Under the pieces are notes generated by a model. The model made no database searches and was not told where the DNA came from. It saw nothing but the letters and a program-made list of their open reading frames with translations. Positions 9,191 to 20,342 of a DNA stretch of 64,000 nt are shown here, in pieces. The DNA comes from Parasphingopyxis marina (GTDB lineage Bacteria > Pseudomonadota > Alphaproteobacteria > Sphingomonadales > Sphingomonadaceae). The stretch lies in assembly GCF_014237875.1 (NCBI RefSeq), contig NZ_JACJVJ010000002.1, positions 248,001-312,000 on the forward strand, read 5' to 3'. Position 1 is the first letter of the stretch, and each line of letters starts with the position of its first letter. Position numbers and translations under genes: made by a program.

Positions 9191-10236
9191 CGGCGTCCGA
9201 TCAACCTGCGCGCGATCCGGTCCGCGACCTCGGAGGCGGGATCACCGGTTTCCGCGCTTTCCTGCCACACCTGCTCGAGACGTTCCGGAATCTTCGCAAT
9301 CCGCGTTTCCACCTCGGCGCGATCGCCCTGCCCCAGATATTCCAGGCCCACATTGATGATGCCGCCGGCATTGATCACATAATCGGGCGCATAAAGAATG
9401 CCGCGATCGAACAACCGCCGCCCGTCCTCGCGGGTTTCCAGCTGGTTGTTCGCGCCGCCGGCCACCGCCGCGCAGCGCAGTTCGGCGATGCTCCGCTCGG
9501 TCAGCACGGCGCCGAGCGCGCAGGGGCTGACGATATCGGCCTCGACCGCAAGGATCGCATCGGGCGAAACCGCCTCGCCACCCAGATCGGCGGCGAATGC
9601 CCGGGCCCGCTCCTCATTGACATCGGCGAGGGTCAGCCGTGCGCCTTCTCCGGCAAGCAATCTGGCGAGCCCGCCCCCGACGCTGCCGATCCCCTGGATC
9701 GCAACATGGACGTCGGCAACGCTATCCTTGCCCAGCGCACGCTTGATCGCCGCTTTCACGCCCAGGAATACACCCATCGCGGTGGAGGGTCCGGGATCGC
9801 CGCCCGCCTCGCCGGTTTCGACCGGCAGGCCGGAGACATGTTCGGTCTCGCTCCCGATCACGACCATGTCGTCATCGGTCATCCCGACATCCTCCGCCGT
9901 GACATAGCGGCCGCCGAGGCTTTCGATCGACCGGCCGAAAGCGCGCAGCATTTCAGGCGTTTTGGTACTGGCTTTATCGGCCAGGATCACCGCCTTGCCG
10001 CCGCCCATGGGAAGGCCCGCCATGGCATTTTTGAAGCTCATGCCGCGCGACAGGCGCAGCGCGTCAGTGATCGCCAGCGTACTGTCTTGATAGTGCCAGA
10101 AGCGCACGCCGCCGGCCGCCGGACCAAGATGGGTCGAGTGAATCGCGATAATCGCGCTCAGCCCCGATTCCGGATCGCGGAACAGGTGCACGGATTCGTG
10201 ATCGTCGAAGTCGGGAAGATCCCAGGTCGCGGACAT
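9187..10236 (-). CDS. Glu/Leu/Phe/Val dehydrogenase family (leucine dehydrogenase type)
   Basis: NAD-dependent oxidative deamination of a branched-chain or related amino acid, by family. The 349-residue length is that of Leu/Phe/Val dehydrogenases, not the about 450 of glutamate dehydrogenase. SFKNA (Lys69) and MGGGKAVI (Lys81) match the substrate-binding and catalytic lysines of leucine dehydrogenase. A Rossmann motif GIGSVGGGLA follows around 180. The start at 10236 (MSATWDLPDF) is preferred, because the longer frame would run through the tRNA-His gene. Exact amino-acid preference is not decidable here. Confidence 0.9.
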   Translation of the reverse strand: MSATWDLPDFDDHESVHLFRDPESGLSAIIAIHSTHLGPAAGGVRFWHYQDSTLAITDALRLSRGMSFKNAMAGLPMGGGKAVILADKASTKTPEMLRAFGRSIESLGGRYVTAEDVGMTDDDMVVIGSETEHVSGLPVETGEAGGDPGPSTAMGVFLGVKAAIKRALGKDSVADVHVAIQGIGSVGGGLARLLAGEGARLTLADVNEERARAFAADLGGEAVSPDAILAVEADIVSPCALGAVLTERSIAELRCAAVAGGANNQLETREDGRRLFDRGILYAPDYVINAGGIINVGLEYLGQGDRAEVETRIAKIPERLEQVWQESAETGDPASEVADRIARRLIGRR

Positions 10237-10290
10237 TTGGTTTTTCCTGCGTATCGCTTGGACCGGGCAATTCGAAAATTGCCGGGAAAA

Positions 10291-10368
10291 TGGGGCGACC
10301 GACGGGACTTGAACCCGCAACCTCCGGCATCACAAGCCGGCATTCTAACCAATTGAACTACGGTCGCC
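10291..10368 (-). tRNA. tRNA-His (GTG)
   Basis: Complete cloverleaf on the minus strand, 78 bases with encoded CCA. The anticodon stem is CCGGC/GCCGG with loop TTGTGAT, giving anticodon GTG. The acceptor GCGACCG pairs with CGGTCGC, and an extra 5' G faces C73, the G-1:C73 identity pair of tRNA-His. The T arm contains GGTTCAAGTC. Confidence 0.96.
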
Positions 10369-10464
10369 ATGGCTGACGCAGGGCCAGCAATGCCGCAAGG
10401 GCACATTCGACTCGGCATCGGCGCTACGCAATAAAATTACAGAGCACCCACGACAAGTGAATAA

Positions 10465-10539
10465 TGGTGGGCGCGGCTGGGATTGAACCAGCGACCCCTG
10501 CCGTGTGAAGGCAGTGCTCTCCCGCTGAGCTACGCGCCC
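10465..10539 (-). tRNA. tRNA-Val (CAC)
   Basis: Complete 75-base minus-strand tRNA with encoded ACCA end. The acceptor GGGCGCG pairs with CGCGCCC, and the D arm is GCTCAGCGGGAGAGC. The anticodon stem CTGCC/GGCAG encloses TTCACAC, giving anticodon CAC. The T arm carries GGTTCAATCC. It lies about 100 bases from tRNA-His in the same orientation, and the two may be one transcript. Confidence 0.96.
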
Positions 10540-10581
10540 CTCCTCGGTACGGCATTACTATTTAAAGCGTGCCGCACCGAA

Positions 10582-10614
10582 GAAAAGGGGCGGACGCCAT
10601 TACAGCGTCCGCCC
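10582..10614 (-). terminator. rho-independent terminator of hup
   Basis: Perfect 10-bp inverted repeat GGGCGGACGC/GCGTCCGCCC (10588-10597 and 10605-10614) with a 7-base loop. On the minus strand it is followed by CTTTTCTT. It sits 75 bases after the hup stop and before tRNA-Val, so it should end the hup transcript. Confidence 0.85.
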
Positions 10615-10689
10615 GTTATCGCGGCACATAAGGCCTTGCCGCTCGCCCGTCCAGCCCCTGAAATAGCCGGACGAATCCAAAATCCGTCT

Positions 10690-10962
10690 TTAGTTGACGG
10701 CGTCCTTAAGGCCCTTGCCTGCCTTGAATTTCGGCTGGATCGAAGCCGGGATCTGCATGGCTTCACCGGTGCGCGGATTGCGACCGGTCGACGCCTTACG
10801 GTGCGTGGTCGAGAAGGTTCCGAAGCCGACGAGACGGACTTCGGTGCCGCCGGCAAGGGCGCCGGTGATCGTATCGAACACCGCCTCGCAAGCTTTGCTG
10901 GCATCGGCTTTGCTCAGACCCGCTGCGTCCGCAACGGAAGAAATCAGTTCTTGCTTGTTCAT
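10690..10962 (-). CDS. HU family DNA-binding protein
   Basis: Nucleoid protein of 90 residues that binds and bends DNA as a dimer. The pattern is full-length HU: MNKQELISSVA, then VGFGTF (45-50), then the beta-arm with GRNPRTGE around 60-67 and the proline that intercalates into DNA. The ATG at 10962 has GGAGAG upstream; the longer frame to 11112 has no family support. It lies downstream of lon in the same orientation, with a 162-base gap that should hold its own promoter, and ends at a strong terminator. Confidence 0.96.
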   Translation of the reverse strand: MNKQELISSVADAAGLSKADASKACEAVFDTITGALAGGTEVRLVGFGTFSTTHRKASTGRNPRTGEAMQIPASIQPKFKAGKGLKDAVN

Positions 10963-11124
10963 GCTCTCCGCACCCCTTGTGTCTATTAGTTCCTGATATT
11001 TGGACTCACGGCTTTGCCGATGGCTGCATCTAAGGCCAATTCGCCCGGTGCTGTAAAGCCCCATACCAAAGAAAACTGGCAAAAAACCGTGTGTTCCGGG
11101 CCGATATGGCAAATTTTTTGCGAA

Positions 11125-13533
11125 TTAGTGACGCACCGTTGCCTCACCATCACCCGAAACGGGCGGCGAGATTTGCGGACTCGGTTCCGTCGCGAGATCG
11201 TCCGCCTCGGTCCACTCGATCGCCGTGACCGTTCCGGTCAAGGCGAGCGCCAGCACTTCATCGACATGGCCGACCGGAATAAGCTCGAGCCCCTCGAGGA
11301 TATTGGCGGGAATTTCGGCAAGATCCTTTTCATTCTCCTGGGGGATCAGAACGGTCTTGATGCCACCGCGGAGCGCCGCCAGGAGCTTTTCCTTGAGACC
11401 GCCGATAGGCAGCACGCGGCCGCGTAGCGTCACCTCGCCTGTCATCGCGATTTCCCGGTTCACCGGGATACCGGTCAGGGTCGAGATCATCGCCGTCACC
11501 ATCCCGATGCCCGCCGAGGGGCCGTCTTTCGGCACCGCGCCTTCGGGAAGATGGACGTGGATATCCTTCTTGGCGAAAATGCTCGGCTTGATGCCGTAGC
11601 TCGGCGCACGCGCCTTCACGAAGCTCATCGCCGCCTGGATCGATTCCTCCATCACATCGCCGAGCTTGCCGGTGGTCTTGATCTGGCCCTTGCCGGGCGC
11701 CGTGACCGCTTCGATCGTCAGCAGCTCGCCGCCGACCTCGGTCCAGGCCAGACCCGTGACCGCGCCGACCTGATCCTCTTCCTCGGAGACGCCGAAACGG
11801 AATTTCGGCACACCGAGATAATCGGAAAGATTGGCGGACGTGACCTCGATGGATTCCGCTTTTCCTTCGAGAATTTCACGCAGCACCTTGCGGGCAAGCT
11901 TCGCGATCTCGCGTTCCAGCGTGCGGACACCCGCTTCACGGGTGTAGCGGCGAATCATGTCGCGCAGGCCTTCGTCGGAGAGTGAGAACTCGCCTTCCTG
12001 AAGCCCGTGCGCCTCGATCTGCTTTTGCAGCAAGTGGCGCTTGGCGATTTCGACCTTTTCGTCCTCGGTATAGCCCGACAGCCGAATGATCTCCATGCGA
12101 TCGAGCAACGGCTGCGGCAGGTTCAGCGTATTCGCCGTGGTCACGAACATAACGTCGGACAGATCGAGATCGATCTCCAGATAATGATCCTGGAACTTGT
12201 CGTTCTGCTCGGGATCGAGGACCTCGAGCAGTGCCGACGCCGGATCGCCGCGAAAATCCTGGCCGAGCTTGTCGATCTCGTCGAGCAGGAACAGCGGGTT
12301 CCAACTTCCCGCCTTTTTCAGGTTGGTCGCGATCTTGCCGGGAAGCGAACCGATATAGGTCCGCCGGTGGCCGCGGATTTCAGCCTCGTCCCGCACGCCA
12401 CCCAGCGACTGACGCACGAATTCGCGGCCCGTGGCACGGGCGATCGACTTGCCGAGCGACGTCTTGCCGACACCGGGCGGACCGACCAGGCACAGGATCG
12501 GCCCCTTAAGCTTGTTGGTGCGCGCCTGGACCGCGAGATATTCGACGATCCGGTCCTTGACCTTTTCCAGCGCATAATGGTCCTCGTCGAGCACCAGCTG
12601 CGCCTCGCCTATATCCTTTTTCAGTTTCGTCTTGGTGCCCCAGGGGAGCCCCAGCAGCGTATCGAGATAGTTGCGTACAACCGTCGCCTCGGCCGACATC
12701 GGCGCCATGGCTTTCAGCTTTTTCAGCTCCGCCTGCGCCTTACCGCGTGCCTCCGTGGAAAGCTTCGCTTCCTTGATCTTCTTCGTCAGCTCGGCGATCT
12801 CGTCACCATCCTCTTCGTCCTCGTTGCCGAGTTCGCGCTGGATCGCCTTCATCTGCTCGTTGAGATAATATTCGCGCTGGGTCTTCTCCATCTGGCGTTT
12901 GACGCGCGAGCGGATCTTCTTCTCGACCTGCAGGACGCCGAGTTCGCCCTCCATGAAGGCGAACGCCATCTCCAGGCGGCGCGCGGGATCGCTTTCGACC
13001 AGCATCGCCTGCTTGTCGGACACCTTGGCGCCGATATTTGCGGCGACCGCGTCGGAGAGCTGCGAGGCCTCCTCGATCTGGCCGAGCTGGACCGCGGTTT
13101 CCTCCGGAATCTTCTTGTTGAGCTTCGCGTAATTGTCGAACTGTTCGACGGTCGACCGCATCAGCGCGGTTACTTCGGGCCCTTCGGAGGTCTTATCCTC
13201 GAGAATCTCGATGTCGGCGCTCAGATGCTCGTCACGGAAATGCACGTCGCTGAGCTTTGCCCGCTCCTTGCCCTCGACGAGCACGCGCACGGTGCCGTCC
13301 GGCAGCTTCAACAGCTGGAGCACCGAAGCGGTGACGCCGATATCGTAGAGCGCGTCGCGATCGGGGTCGTCCTCGGCCGGATCGAGCTGCGCGACAAGAA
13401 AGATCGTCTTGTCCGCCGCCATGGCGCGTTCCAGCGACACGACCGACTTGTCCCGCCCGACAAAGAGCGGCACGATCATGTGCGGAAACACGACGATGTC
13501 GCGCAGTGGCAGGCAAGGCAGGGAAACACTCAT
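11125..13533 (-). CDS. lon: ATP-dependent protease Lon
   Basis: Cytosolic AAA+ serine protease that degrades misfolded and regulatory proteins. The 802-residue length is typical of LonA. The order is an N-terminal substrate domain (about 1-200), a coiled helical region (200-300), and the AAA+ module with Walker A GPPGVGKT at 351-358 and Walker B-like FLLDEIDK. The protease domain follows, with PKDGPSAG (Ser673) and the Lys of GGLKEK (about 716) as the catalytic dyad. The C-terminus has a nonconserved tail rich in Pro, Ser and Glu. A sigma32-like promoter lies 45 bases upstream. Confidence 0.98.
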   Translation of the reverse strand: MSVSLPCLPLRDIVVFPHMIVPLFVGRDKSVVSLERAMAADKTIFLVAQLDPAEDDPDRDALYDIGVTASVLQLLKLPDGTVRVLVEGKERAKLSDVHFRDEHLSADIEILEDKTSEGPEVTALMRSTVEQFDNYAKLNKKIPEETAVQLGQIEEASQLSDAVAANIGAKVSDKQAMLVESDPARRLEMAFAFMEGELGVLQVEKKIRSRVKRQMEKTQREYYLNEQMKAIQRELGNEDEEDGDEIAELTKKIKEAKLSTEARGKAQAELKKLKAMAPMSAEATVVRNYLDTLLGLPWGTKTKLKKDIGEAQLVLDEDHYALEKVKDRIVEYLAVQARTNKLKGPILCLVGPPGVGKTSLGKSIARATGREFVRQSLGGVRDEAEIRGHRRTYIGSLPGKIATNLKKAGSWNPLFLLDEIDKLGQDFRGDPASALLEVLDPEQNDKFQDHYLEIDLDLSDVMFVTTANTLNLPQPLLDRMEIIRLSGYTEDEKVEIAKRHLLQKQIEAHGLQEGEFSLSDEGLRDMIRRYTREAGVRTLEREIAKLARKVLREILEGKAESIEVTSANLSDYLGVPKFRFGVSEEEDQVGAVTGLAWTEVGGELLTIEAVTAPGKGQIKTTGKLGDVMEESIQAAMSFVKARAPSYGIKPSIFAKKDIHVHLPEGAVPKDGPSAGIGMVTAMISTLTGIPVNREIAMTGEVTLRGRVLPIGGLKEKLLAALRGGIKTVLIPQENEKDLAEIPANILEGLELIPVGHVDEVLALALTGTVTAIEWTEADDLATEPSPQISPPVSGDGEATVRH

Positions 13534-13577
13534 CCGAAAACTCCGTATTCCGGGCGTCTAGCCCGTTCATAGCCGAA

Positions 13578-13605
13578 TATATGGGGTGCAAGGTTAACGT
13601 ATCAA
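13578..13605 (-). promoter_or_regulatory. sigma32-like heat-shock promoter of lon
   Basis: On the minus strand TTGATA (13605-13600) is followed after 13 bases by CCCCATATA (13586-13578). The heat-shock sigma factor consensus in Proteobacteria is CTTGAA, 13-15 bases, CCCCATNT, so the -10 element and spacing fit closely. It ends 44 bases before the lon start. Lon is a known heat-shock gene in many bacteria. The call is by eye, with no expression data. Confidence 0.6.
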
Positions 13606-13734
13606 TCCACGGGACGATTTCATTGTGCATCATGTCGATCATCAAAAACCCGGGATTTCAGCCTGTTTGGCGGATATATTAGGGTTACGGCTTGCTGAAT
13701 TGGTTAGCGCCGGTAACGATTTGAAGAGGTTTGA

Positions 13735-15311
13735 GTGCAGCTAAACACCCCCCAATCGCTCGCTGAACAGGCAAAACGGCATTTGTTTTCGGGCAAAGGC
13801 GCGCCGGCGGTCCAGGCTGCGAAGCAGGCGCTGGCGATCGATCCCGACGCGCCCGAGGCGTTGCTGGTGCTGGGCATGATCGCCTGCAACCAGAATGAAT
13901 TCAGCCGCGCGCTCCAGTTCGCCGAGCAAGCGGCCGCGCATGGTGGGGCGGGCTGGGCCGATGCCGTCCGCGGGCGGGCGCTGCTCGCGATGAACCGCTA
14001 TGCCGAAGCGCGGCGGGCCGCCCGCAAGGCCGCCGACGCACCGATCGACGATCCGGTAGTCGCCCATACTATCGGCGTTCTGCTCACCCATGCCGGGCTA
14101 CATGCCGAAGCGCCGGCCTATTTTGAACGCGCCCTCGCCGCCGCGCCCGGCAGAGTCGCCTTCCTGCACGGCCTTGCCATCTCGCTGCGTTTCAACGGCG
14201 ACCTCGATGGCGCGCGCCGGCGGTTTCGCGAGATTCTGGAGATCGATCCGAAAAATGCCGCGGCGCGGCTCGCGCTCGTCCAGCTCGACAAGCAGACGCC
14301 GGACAACAACATCCTCCAGGATCTCGAAGCCCTGATGGCCCGGCCCGGCCTGCCACCGCCGGAGGCCGTGGTTATCGGCCATGCGATCGCCAAGACCTAC
14401 GAGGATTTCGGCGAATGGGACACCTCCTTCGAAGCGCTTGAGCGCGGCAAGGCGCCCATGGCGGCCCGCTCCCAGTTCAGTCAGGAGCGTCAGGCCGCGC
14501 TTTTCGAGGCGGCCGAAAACGCCATCCCCGCCCATCAACGAACCGGCGGCGACGACGGCGACGCCCCGATTTTCGTGATCGGCATGCCGCGCTCGGGCAC
14601 GACGCTGGTCGAACGCATCTTGAGCAGCCATAGCCAGGTCGCCTCCGCCGGCGAATTGCCGGATTTCGGACCAGCGTTGAAAACCGTCGCAGGTGTCCGG
14701 GTTTCCCGAGCCCTCGATCCCGCGACGCTCGCCGCCAGCCAGCAGGTCGATCTTGCCGCGCTCGGCCGTGCCTATCTCGAAAGCGCGCGTGAAATCGCGC
14801 CGGATGCGCCCCGCTTCATCGACAAGATGCCGTTCAATTTCTTCTACGCGCCCGCGATTCTTGCCGCCCTGCCCCGCGCCCATATCGTCTGCTTGCGTCG
14901 CGATCCCGCCGACACGCTGCTCAGCAACATGCGCCAACATTTTTCGGGCGAGGCGAGCTATTATAATTATGTCTACAAGCTCGACGATACGGCGATGACC
15001 GTGGCCGGATTCAACCGGCTCGCCGACCGCTATCGCGACGAACTCCCTTCGAATCGCTACCGCGACATCGCCTATGAGGATATTATCGCGAACCAGGAGG
15101 TGGCGACGCGCGGGCTTCTCGATTTCTGCGGACTACCGTTCGAGGAGGCCTGCCTGACCCCCGAGCGCAATCTCCAGCCGGTCGCCACGGCCAGCGCGGC
15201 GCAGGTGCGGCAACCCGTCTATTCGACGTCGGTCGCGCGCTGGAAGCGCTACGAAAAAAATGGACCGCGAATCATCGCGGCCCTTGAGAAACATGGGTTG
15301 AAGATCGACGC

Positions 15312-15315
<4 letters not shown>
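13735..15315 (+). CDS. TPR-repeat sulfotransferase family protein
   Basis: 526 residues from GTG 13735 (AGAGG about 8 bases upstream). The N-terminal half, about 10-190, is tetratricopeptide-like helices. The C-terminal half is a sulfotransferase domain: GMPRSGTTL at 283-291 is the PAPS 5'-phosphosulfate loop, and [13 protein letters not shown] around 387-399 resembles the 3'-phosphate loop. It likely transfers sulfate from PAPS to an unknown carbohydrate, lipid or protein acceptor, with TPRs for partner binding. No sulfate-activation genes are adjacent. The stop interlocks with clpX in CTAG. Confidence 0.85.
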
Positions 15316-16583
<1,268 letters not shown>

Positions 16584-16598
16584 ATTTGCATTCCTTCC

Positions 16599-16617
16599 GG
16601 TCGTCCTTTCGACGACC
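16599..16617 (-). promoter_or_regulatory. hairpin in the clpX leader
   Basis: Perfect 7-bp inverted repeat GGTCGTC/GACGACC with loop CTTTC, between clpP and clpX, 16 bases upstream of the clpX ATG. No T-run follows on the minus strand, so it is not a classical terminator. It could be a processing site of a clpPX transcript or a translational element. Function is not shown by sequence alone. Confidence 0.35.
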
Positions 16618-16684
16618 GTACGCAGTCTAAACCGCCACACTCGGTCCAGACAATCACTTATTGCACAAGAAAATGGCTAACGGC

Positions 16685-17332
16685 TTAACCTTTGCCGTCT
16701 TCGTCCTTGCCGTTTTCGCCCTCGGTCGAGGCCGGGCGTTTTTCGAAAACATCGTCGACAAGGCCGAAAGCCTTGGCTTCGTCAGCGGTGAAAAACTTGT
16801 CGCGATCGACATTGTCTTCGATCACATCGATCGGCTGGCCAGTATATTTCGCCATCAATTCATTCATCTTGTGGCGTGTCTTGAGCAGTTCGGCAGCGTG
16901 AATTTCAACATCAGCCGCCGTGCCCTGCATGCCCGAAGAGGGCTGGTGGATCATCACCTTGGCATTGGAGAGCGCAATCCGCATCCCCGGTTCGCCGGAG
17001 GCAAGCAGGAACGCGCCCATAGATGCCGCGAAGCCCATACACACCGTGCCGACGCGCGGACGGATATATTGCATGGTATCGTGGATCGCCATGCCGGCCG
17101 TCACCGACCCGCCCGGCGAGTTGATATACATGAAGATGTCCTTTTTCGGATTCTCCGATTCCAGGAACAAGAGCTGGGCGGTGATCAGCGAGGCCATATT
17201 GTCCTCGACCGGCCCGGTAAGGAAAATGATGCGATCGCGCAGCAGCCGCGAGAAAATGTCGAAGCTGCGCTCGCCGCGATTGGATTGCTCGATGACGATA
17301 GGGACGAGCGCGTTCTGGATGGGATCGTTCAT
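16685..17332 (-). CDS. clpP: ATP-dependent Clp protease proteolytic subunit
   Basis: Tetradecameric serine peptidase that degrades substrates delivered by ClpX or ClpA. It has 215 residues from ATG 17332 ([10 protein letters not shown]). The catalytic triad is readable as Ser104 (GFAASMGA), His129 (MIHQPS) and Asp178, with the spacing of the E. coli enzyme; [10 protein letters not shown] at 71-80 forms the oxyanion region. It has an acidic/lysine-rich C-terminal tail. It precedes clpX, trigger factor being the next proteostasis gene upstream beyond a glycosyltransferase. A CTTGAAG at 17397-17391 could be part of a heat-shock promoter but its -10 is weak. Confidence 0.97.
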   Translation of the reverse strand: MNDPIQNALVPIVIEQSNRGERSFDIFSRLLRDRIIFLTGPVEDNMASLITAQLLFLESENPKKDIFMYINSPGGSVTAGMAIHDTMQYIRPRVGTVCMGFAASMGAFLLASGEPGMRIALSNAKVMIHQPSSGMQGTAADVEIHAAELLKTRHKMNELMAKYTGQPIDVIEDNVDRDKFFTADEAKAFGLVDDVFEKRPASTEGENGKDEDGKG

Positions 17333-17398
17333 TTCATGCCTTTCCGGGAAAACTTCGAAAGCCAACATCGCGACTTCCGCGCCCGGCTTCAAGAGGGG

Positions 17399-18388
17399 TT
17401 AGCGCCTGAAAGACATTCCCGGTGCCGAAAAACCCAAATAGGCAAGCCGGCGAAGCTCGCGGCGACCGCGCACGACGGTGTCGAGGATCAGCCCGGCGAA
17501 CAGGTTGAGCGCGGCCAGGATAATCAGCCCGGTGGCCAGGATCGCCGTCGGAAGGCGCGGCACAAGGCCGGTTTCGGCATAGGTGAAGGCCAGAGGGATC
17601 GCGAGCGCGATAGCCGTCAACGCCAGGAACCCGGCGATCAGGCCGAAGAACAGCACAGGCCGCTCCATGCGGAACAAGGTCGCCATGGTGCGCAGGATAC
17701 GAAATCCGTCCCGATAGGTTGAAAGCTTCGATTCGGAGCCTTCGGGCCGCGCGCTATATTCCGTAACCTCTTCGGCAACCGGCATTTTCAGCTCGAGCGC
17801 GTGAACGCTGATTTCGGTCTCGATCTCGAAACCCTGACTGAGCACCGGAAAACTCTTCACGAAACGACGCGAAAAGACGCGGTAGCCCGAAAGGATATCG
17901 TTGAAGCTGCGCCCGAAAAGCCGGGCAAGGATGCCGGTAAGGAGCGCGTTGCCGAGCCGGTGCCCGCTGCGATAGGCGGCCTCCACCTCGGTCTTGCGCG
18001 CGCCGACGACCATATCGAGTTGCTCCTCGACGAGACGGCGGACGAGCCGCGGCGCGGCGGCGGCCTCATAGGTCGCGTCGCCATCGGCCATGATATATAC
18101 ATCGGCTTCCACATCGGCGAACATCCGGCGTACGACATGGCCCTTGCCCTGCATCCGCTCGGTGCGGACGATGGCGCCGGCTGCGCCCGCGACTTCCGCA
18201 GTGCGGTCCGAACTGTTGTTATCATAGACGTAGATCGCGGCCTGGGGCAGCGCGACACGAAAATCCTCCACCGTCTGCGCGATGGCGGCTTCCTCGTTAT
18301 AGCAGGGCAGGATCACCGCGATTGTCGGCGCATCGGCCGAAGTCAGCGTGACTTCGGCGTCCGCAACGAATTCCCTGATATGCTCCAT
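17399..18388 (-). CDS. family 2 glycosyltransferase with membrane tail
   Basis: 329 residues. The GT-A fold starts ILPCYNEEAAIAQTV, has DNNSSDRT, and the DxD-type metal motif DGD at 102-104. The segment FNDILSGYRVFSRRF is characteristic of the DPM1/ArnC-like polyprenyl-phosphate glycosyltransferases. Two C-terminal membrane helices (about 235-262 and 273-300) anchor it. It probably transfers a sugar to a lipid carrier or an envelope glycan; donor and acceptor are unknown. It lies between tig and clpP in the same orientation, but that linkage looks accidental. Confidence 0.85.
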   Translation of the reverse strand: MEHIREFVADAEVTLTSADAPTIAVILPCYNEEAAIAQTVEDFRVALPQAAIYVYDNNSSDRTAEVAGAAGAIVRTERMQGKGHVVRRMFADVEADVYIMADGDATYEAAAAPRLVRRLVEEQLDMVVGARKTEVEAAYRSGHRLGNALLTGILARLFGRSFNDILSGYRVFSRRFVKSFPVLSQGFEIETEISVHALELKMPVAEEVTEYSARPEGSESKLSTYRDGFRILRTMATLFRMERPVLFFGLIAGFLALTAIALAIPLAFTYAETGLVPRLPTAILATGLIILAALNLFAGLILDTVVRGRRELRRLAYLGFSAPGMSFRR

Positions 18389-18476
18389 TGCCCGTCCCTG
18401 GCCATTTCCGTCAGGAAAAAGCTTCTAGGCAGCAGTGGTTAACAAGCCGTTGGCGGGCCGGATTTCCGGCGGAAAA

Positions 18477-20018
18477 TCAGCTTTTGGGCGCCGTTTCCTT
18501 CTTGGCGGCGGGCTTCTTTGCAGGGGCCTTCTTTGCCGGAGCCTTTTTCGCGGGTGCTTTCTTGGCGGCCGGCTTTGCAGCGGTTTTCGCAGCCGGCTTC
18601 TTTGCCGCCGCGGTTTTCGTGGCGGCCGCTTTCTTGGGCGGAGCCTTTTTCGCCGGCGCTTTCTTCGCCGGCGCCTTGGCCGGCTCGTCCTCTTCCGCCT
18701 CGATAGCCGCTTCCAGCTCCTCGCGAGTCACGCTGCGATCGGTGACAGTCGCGTTTTCAAACAGGAAGTCGACGACCTTGTCTTCGTAAAGCGGGGCGCG
18801 GAGTTGCGCGGCGGCCATCGGATCCTGCTGGATATACTGCACGAAACGCTCGCGATCCTCGGCATTGTAGCGTTGCGCGGCCTGGGCGATCAGCTGGCTC
18901 ATCTCGCTCTGGTTGATCTCGACACCGTTTTTCTGGCCGATTTCGGAGAGCAACAGACCGAGGCGAACGCGCCGTTCGGCAATCGCTTCATACTCGCCCT
19001 TTTCCGCTTCCATTTCCTTGCGCGCGGCTTCGGGATCTTCCTCATGCTCGGCTTCATGCTCGAGCTGCTGCCAGATCTGGTTGAATTCCGATTCCACCAT
19101 CGTCGGCGGCACCGGGAAATCGTGGTTTGCCGCCAGATAATCGAGCAGCTTGCGCTTCATATGGGTGCGGGTGAGGTTGTTGAGCTCCTGCTCGACCTGG
19201 CCCTTCATGATCTCGCGCAGCTTGTCGATGCCGTCCAGACCCAGGGTTTTCGCGAAATCGTCGTCGGCCTTGGCTTCGACCGGCTTGCGAACCTCGCCAA
19301 CGGTGACGTCGAACACGGCGTCCTTACCCTTCAGATAGTCGACATTATAATCGGTGGGAAAGGTGACCTTCACTTCCTTGCTGTCATTGGCTTTTACGCC
19401 GACCAGCTGGTCTTCGAACCCGGGGATGAGCTGGCCCGAACCGATGGTGACCGACATGCCCTCGCCCTTGCCGCCTTCGAAGGGTTCGCCGTCGACCTTG
19501 CCCTCGAAATCGATGACGACGAGATCGCCCTCTTGCGCCTTGTAGGTTTTGGCAGCGGCTTCATAGCTTTTCTGGTTTTCGGCAAGTTGCAACACGGCGG
19601 CGTCGACCGCCTTGTCGTCGGCTTCGACCGTCAGCCGTTCGAGCGTGATATCGTCGATCTTCGGCTCGGGAATCTCGGGAAGAACCTCGACCTTCATCGA
19701 AATCTCGATGTCCTTGCCACGCTCCCAGTCCTCGGCCAGCTCGATTTCGGGCTGCATCGCCGGGCGGATATTCTGTTCAGACATCGCATCCTGGATGCCC
19801 TGCTGGATCGCCTTGTTGACGACATCCTGTTCGATCGAATCGCCGTGCATCTTGCGCACCAGGTTCGCGGGCACCTTGCCGGGCCGGAAACCGGGCATCC
19901 GCACCTGCGGAGCGACCTCTTTCAGCTGTTCGTCGACCTGTTTTTCGATGTCGGCGAACGGGATGGTCAGCGTGTAGGCGCGTTTCAGGCCTTCATTGAG
20001 CGTTTCAACAGTCTGCAT
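18477..20018 (-). CDS. tig: trigger factor with lysine/alanine/proline-rich tail
   Basis: Ribosome-associated chaperone and peptidyl-prolyl isomerase. It has 513 residues, longer than the usual 430-450. The ribosome-binding domain is N-terminal (GFRPGKVPANLVRK around 45-58, the ribosome-docking signature). The FKBP-like PPIase follows at about 150-245, then the helical C-domain. The extra length is residues about 447-513, a tail of repeated KKAPAKKAPAKK-type units, strongly basic like histone H1. The ATG at 20018 (MQTVETLNEG) fits family N-termini. The tail could bind RNA or DNA; that is inference. Confidence 0.96.
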   Translation of the reverse strand: MQTVETLNEGLKRAYTLTIPFADIEKQVDEQLKEVAPQVRMPGFRPGKVPANLVRKMHGDSIEQDVVNKAIQQGIQDAMSEQNIRPAMQPEIELAEDWERGKDIEISMKVEVLPEIPEPKIDDITLERLTVEADDKAVDAAVLQLAENQKSYEAAAKTYKAQEGDLVVIDFEGKVDGEPFEGGKGEGMSVTIGSGQLIPGFEDQLVGVKANDSKEVKVTFPTDYNVDYLKGKDAVFDVTVGEVRKPVEAKADDDFAKTLGLDGIDKLREIMKGQVEQELNNLTRTHMKRKLLDYLAANHDFPVPPTMVESEFNQIWQQLEHEAEHEEDPEAARKEMEAEKGEYEAIAERRVRLGLLLSEIGQKNGVEINQSEMSQLIAQAAQRYNAEDRERFVQYIQQDPMAAAQLRAPLYEDKVVDFLFENATVTDRSVTREELEAAIEAEEDEPAKAPAKKAPAKKAPPKKAAATKTAAAKKPAAKTAAKPAAKKAPAKKAPAKKAPAKKPAAKKETAPKS

Positions 20019-20088
20019 GTCTTTACAATCAAGCCTTCGTAACAAGGGAGTTTCGCGGGGCGGCATTGGAGCGAGCTAGTGGCAAAGC

Positions 20089-20173
20089 TGGTGCGGGCGA
20101 AGGGACTCGAACCCCCACATCTTTCGATACTTGGACCTAAACCAAGCGCGTCTACCAGTTCCGCCACGCCCGC
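20089..20173 (-). tRNA. tRNA-Leu (TAG)
   Basis: Complete 85-base class II tRNA on the minus strand with encoded CCA. The acceptor GCGGGCG pairs with CGCCCGC. The anticodon stem CTTGG/CCAAG encloses TTTAGGT, giving anticodon TAG. A long variable arm (ATCGAAAGAT) is typical of tRNA-Leu, and the T arm has GGTTCGAGTC. It lies about 70 bases upstream of tig in the same orientation. Confidence 0.96.
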
Positions 20174-20342
20174 TAGAGGACCGCCGGTCGGCGGCGTCTA
20201 TAACAATAACGCGCCGAAGGGCAAGCAGGCATTCCACCGACGGTTTCGTGGATGGGGTCGGAACCCAAATTTCGCATGACCCCTGCTGGCCATCGGACCT
20301 TTCCGCTATTAGAAGTCGCACGAAACCAAATATGGGATCGCA

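Noticed and set aside
12007-13572. 521-codon plus-strand open frame
   Set aside because: Antisense to lon.
17391-17397. CTTGAAG upstream of clpP as a heat-shock promoter
   Set aside because: The downstream sequence (CGCGATGTT) is a poor match to CCCCATNT; not reported as a feature.
18459-18470. CCGGATTTCCGG hairpin after tig
   Set aside because: Stem of 5 bp without a T-run on the tig strand; too weak to call a terminator.
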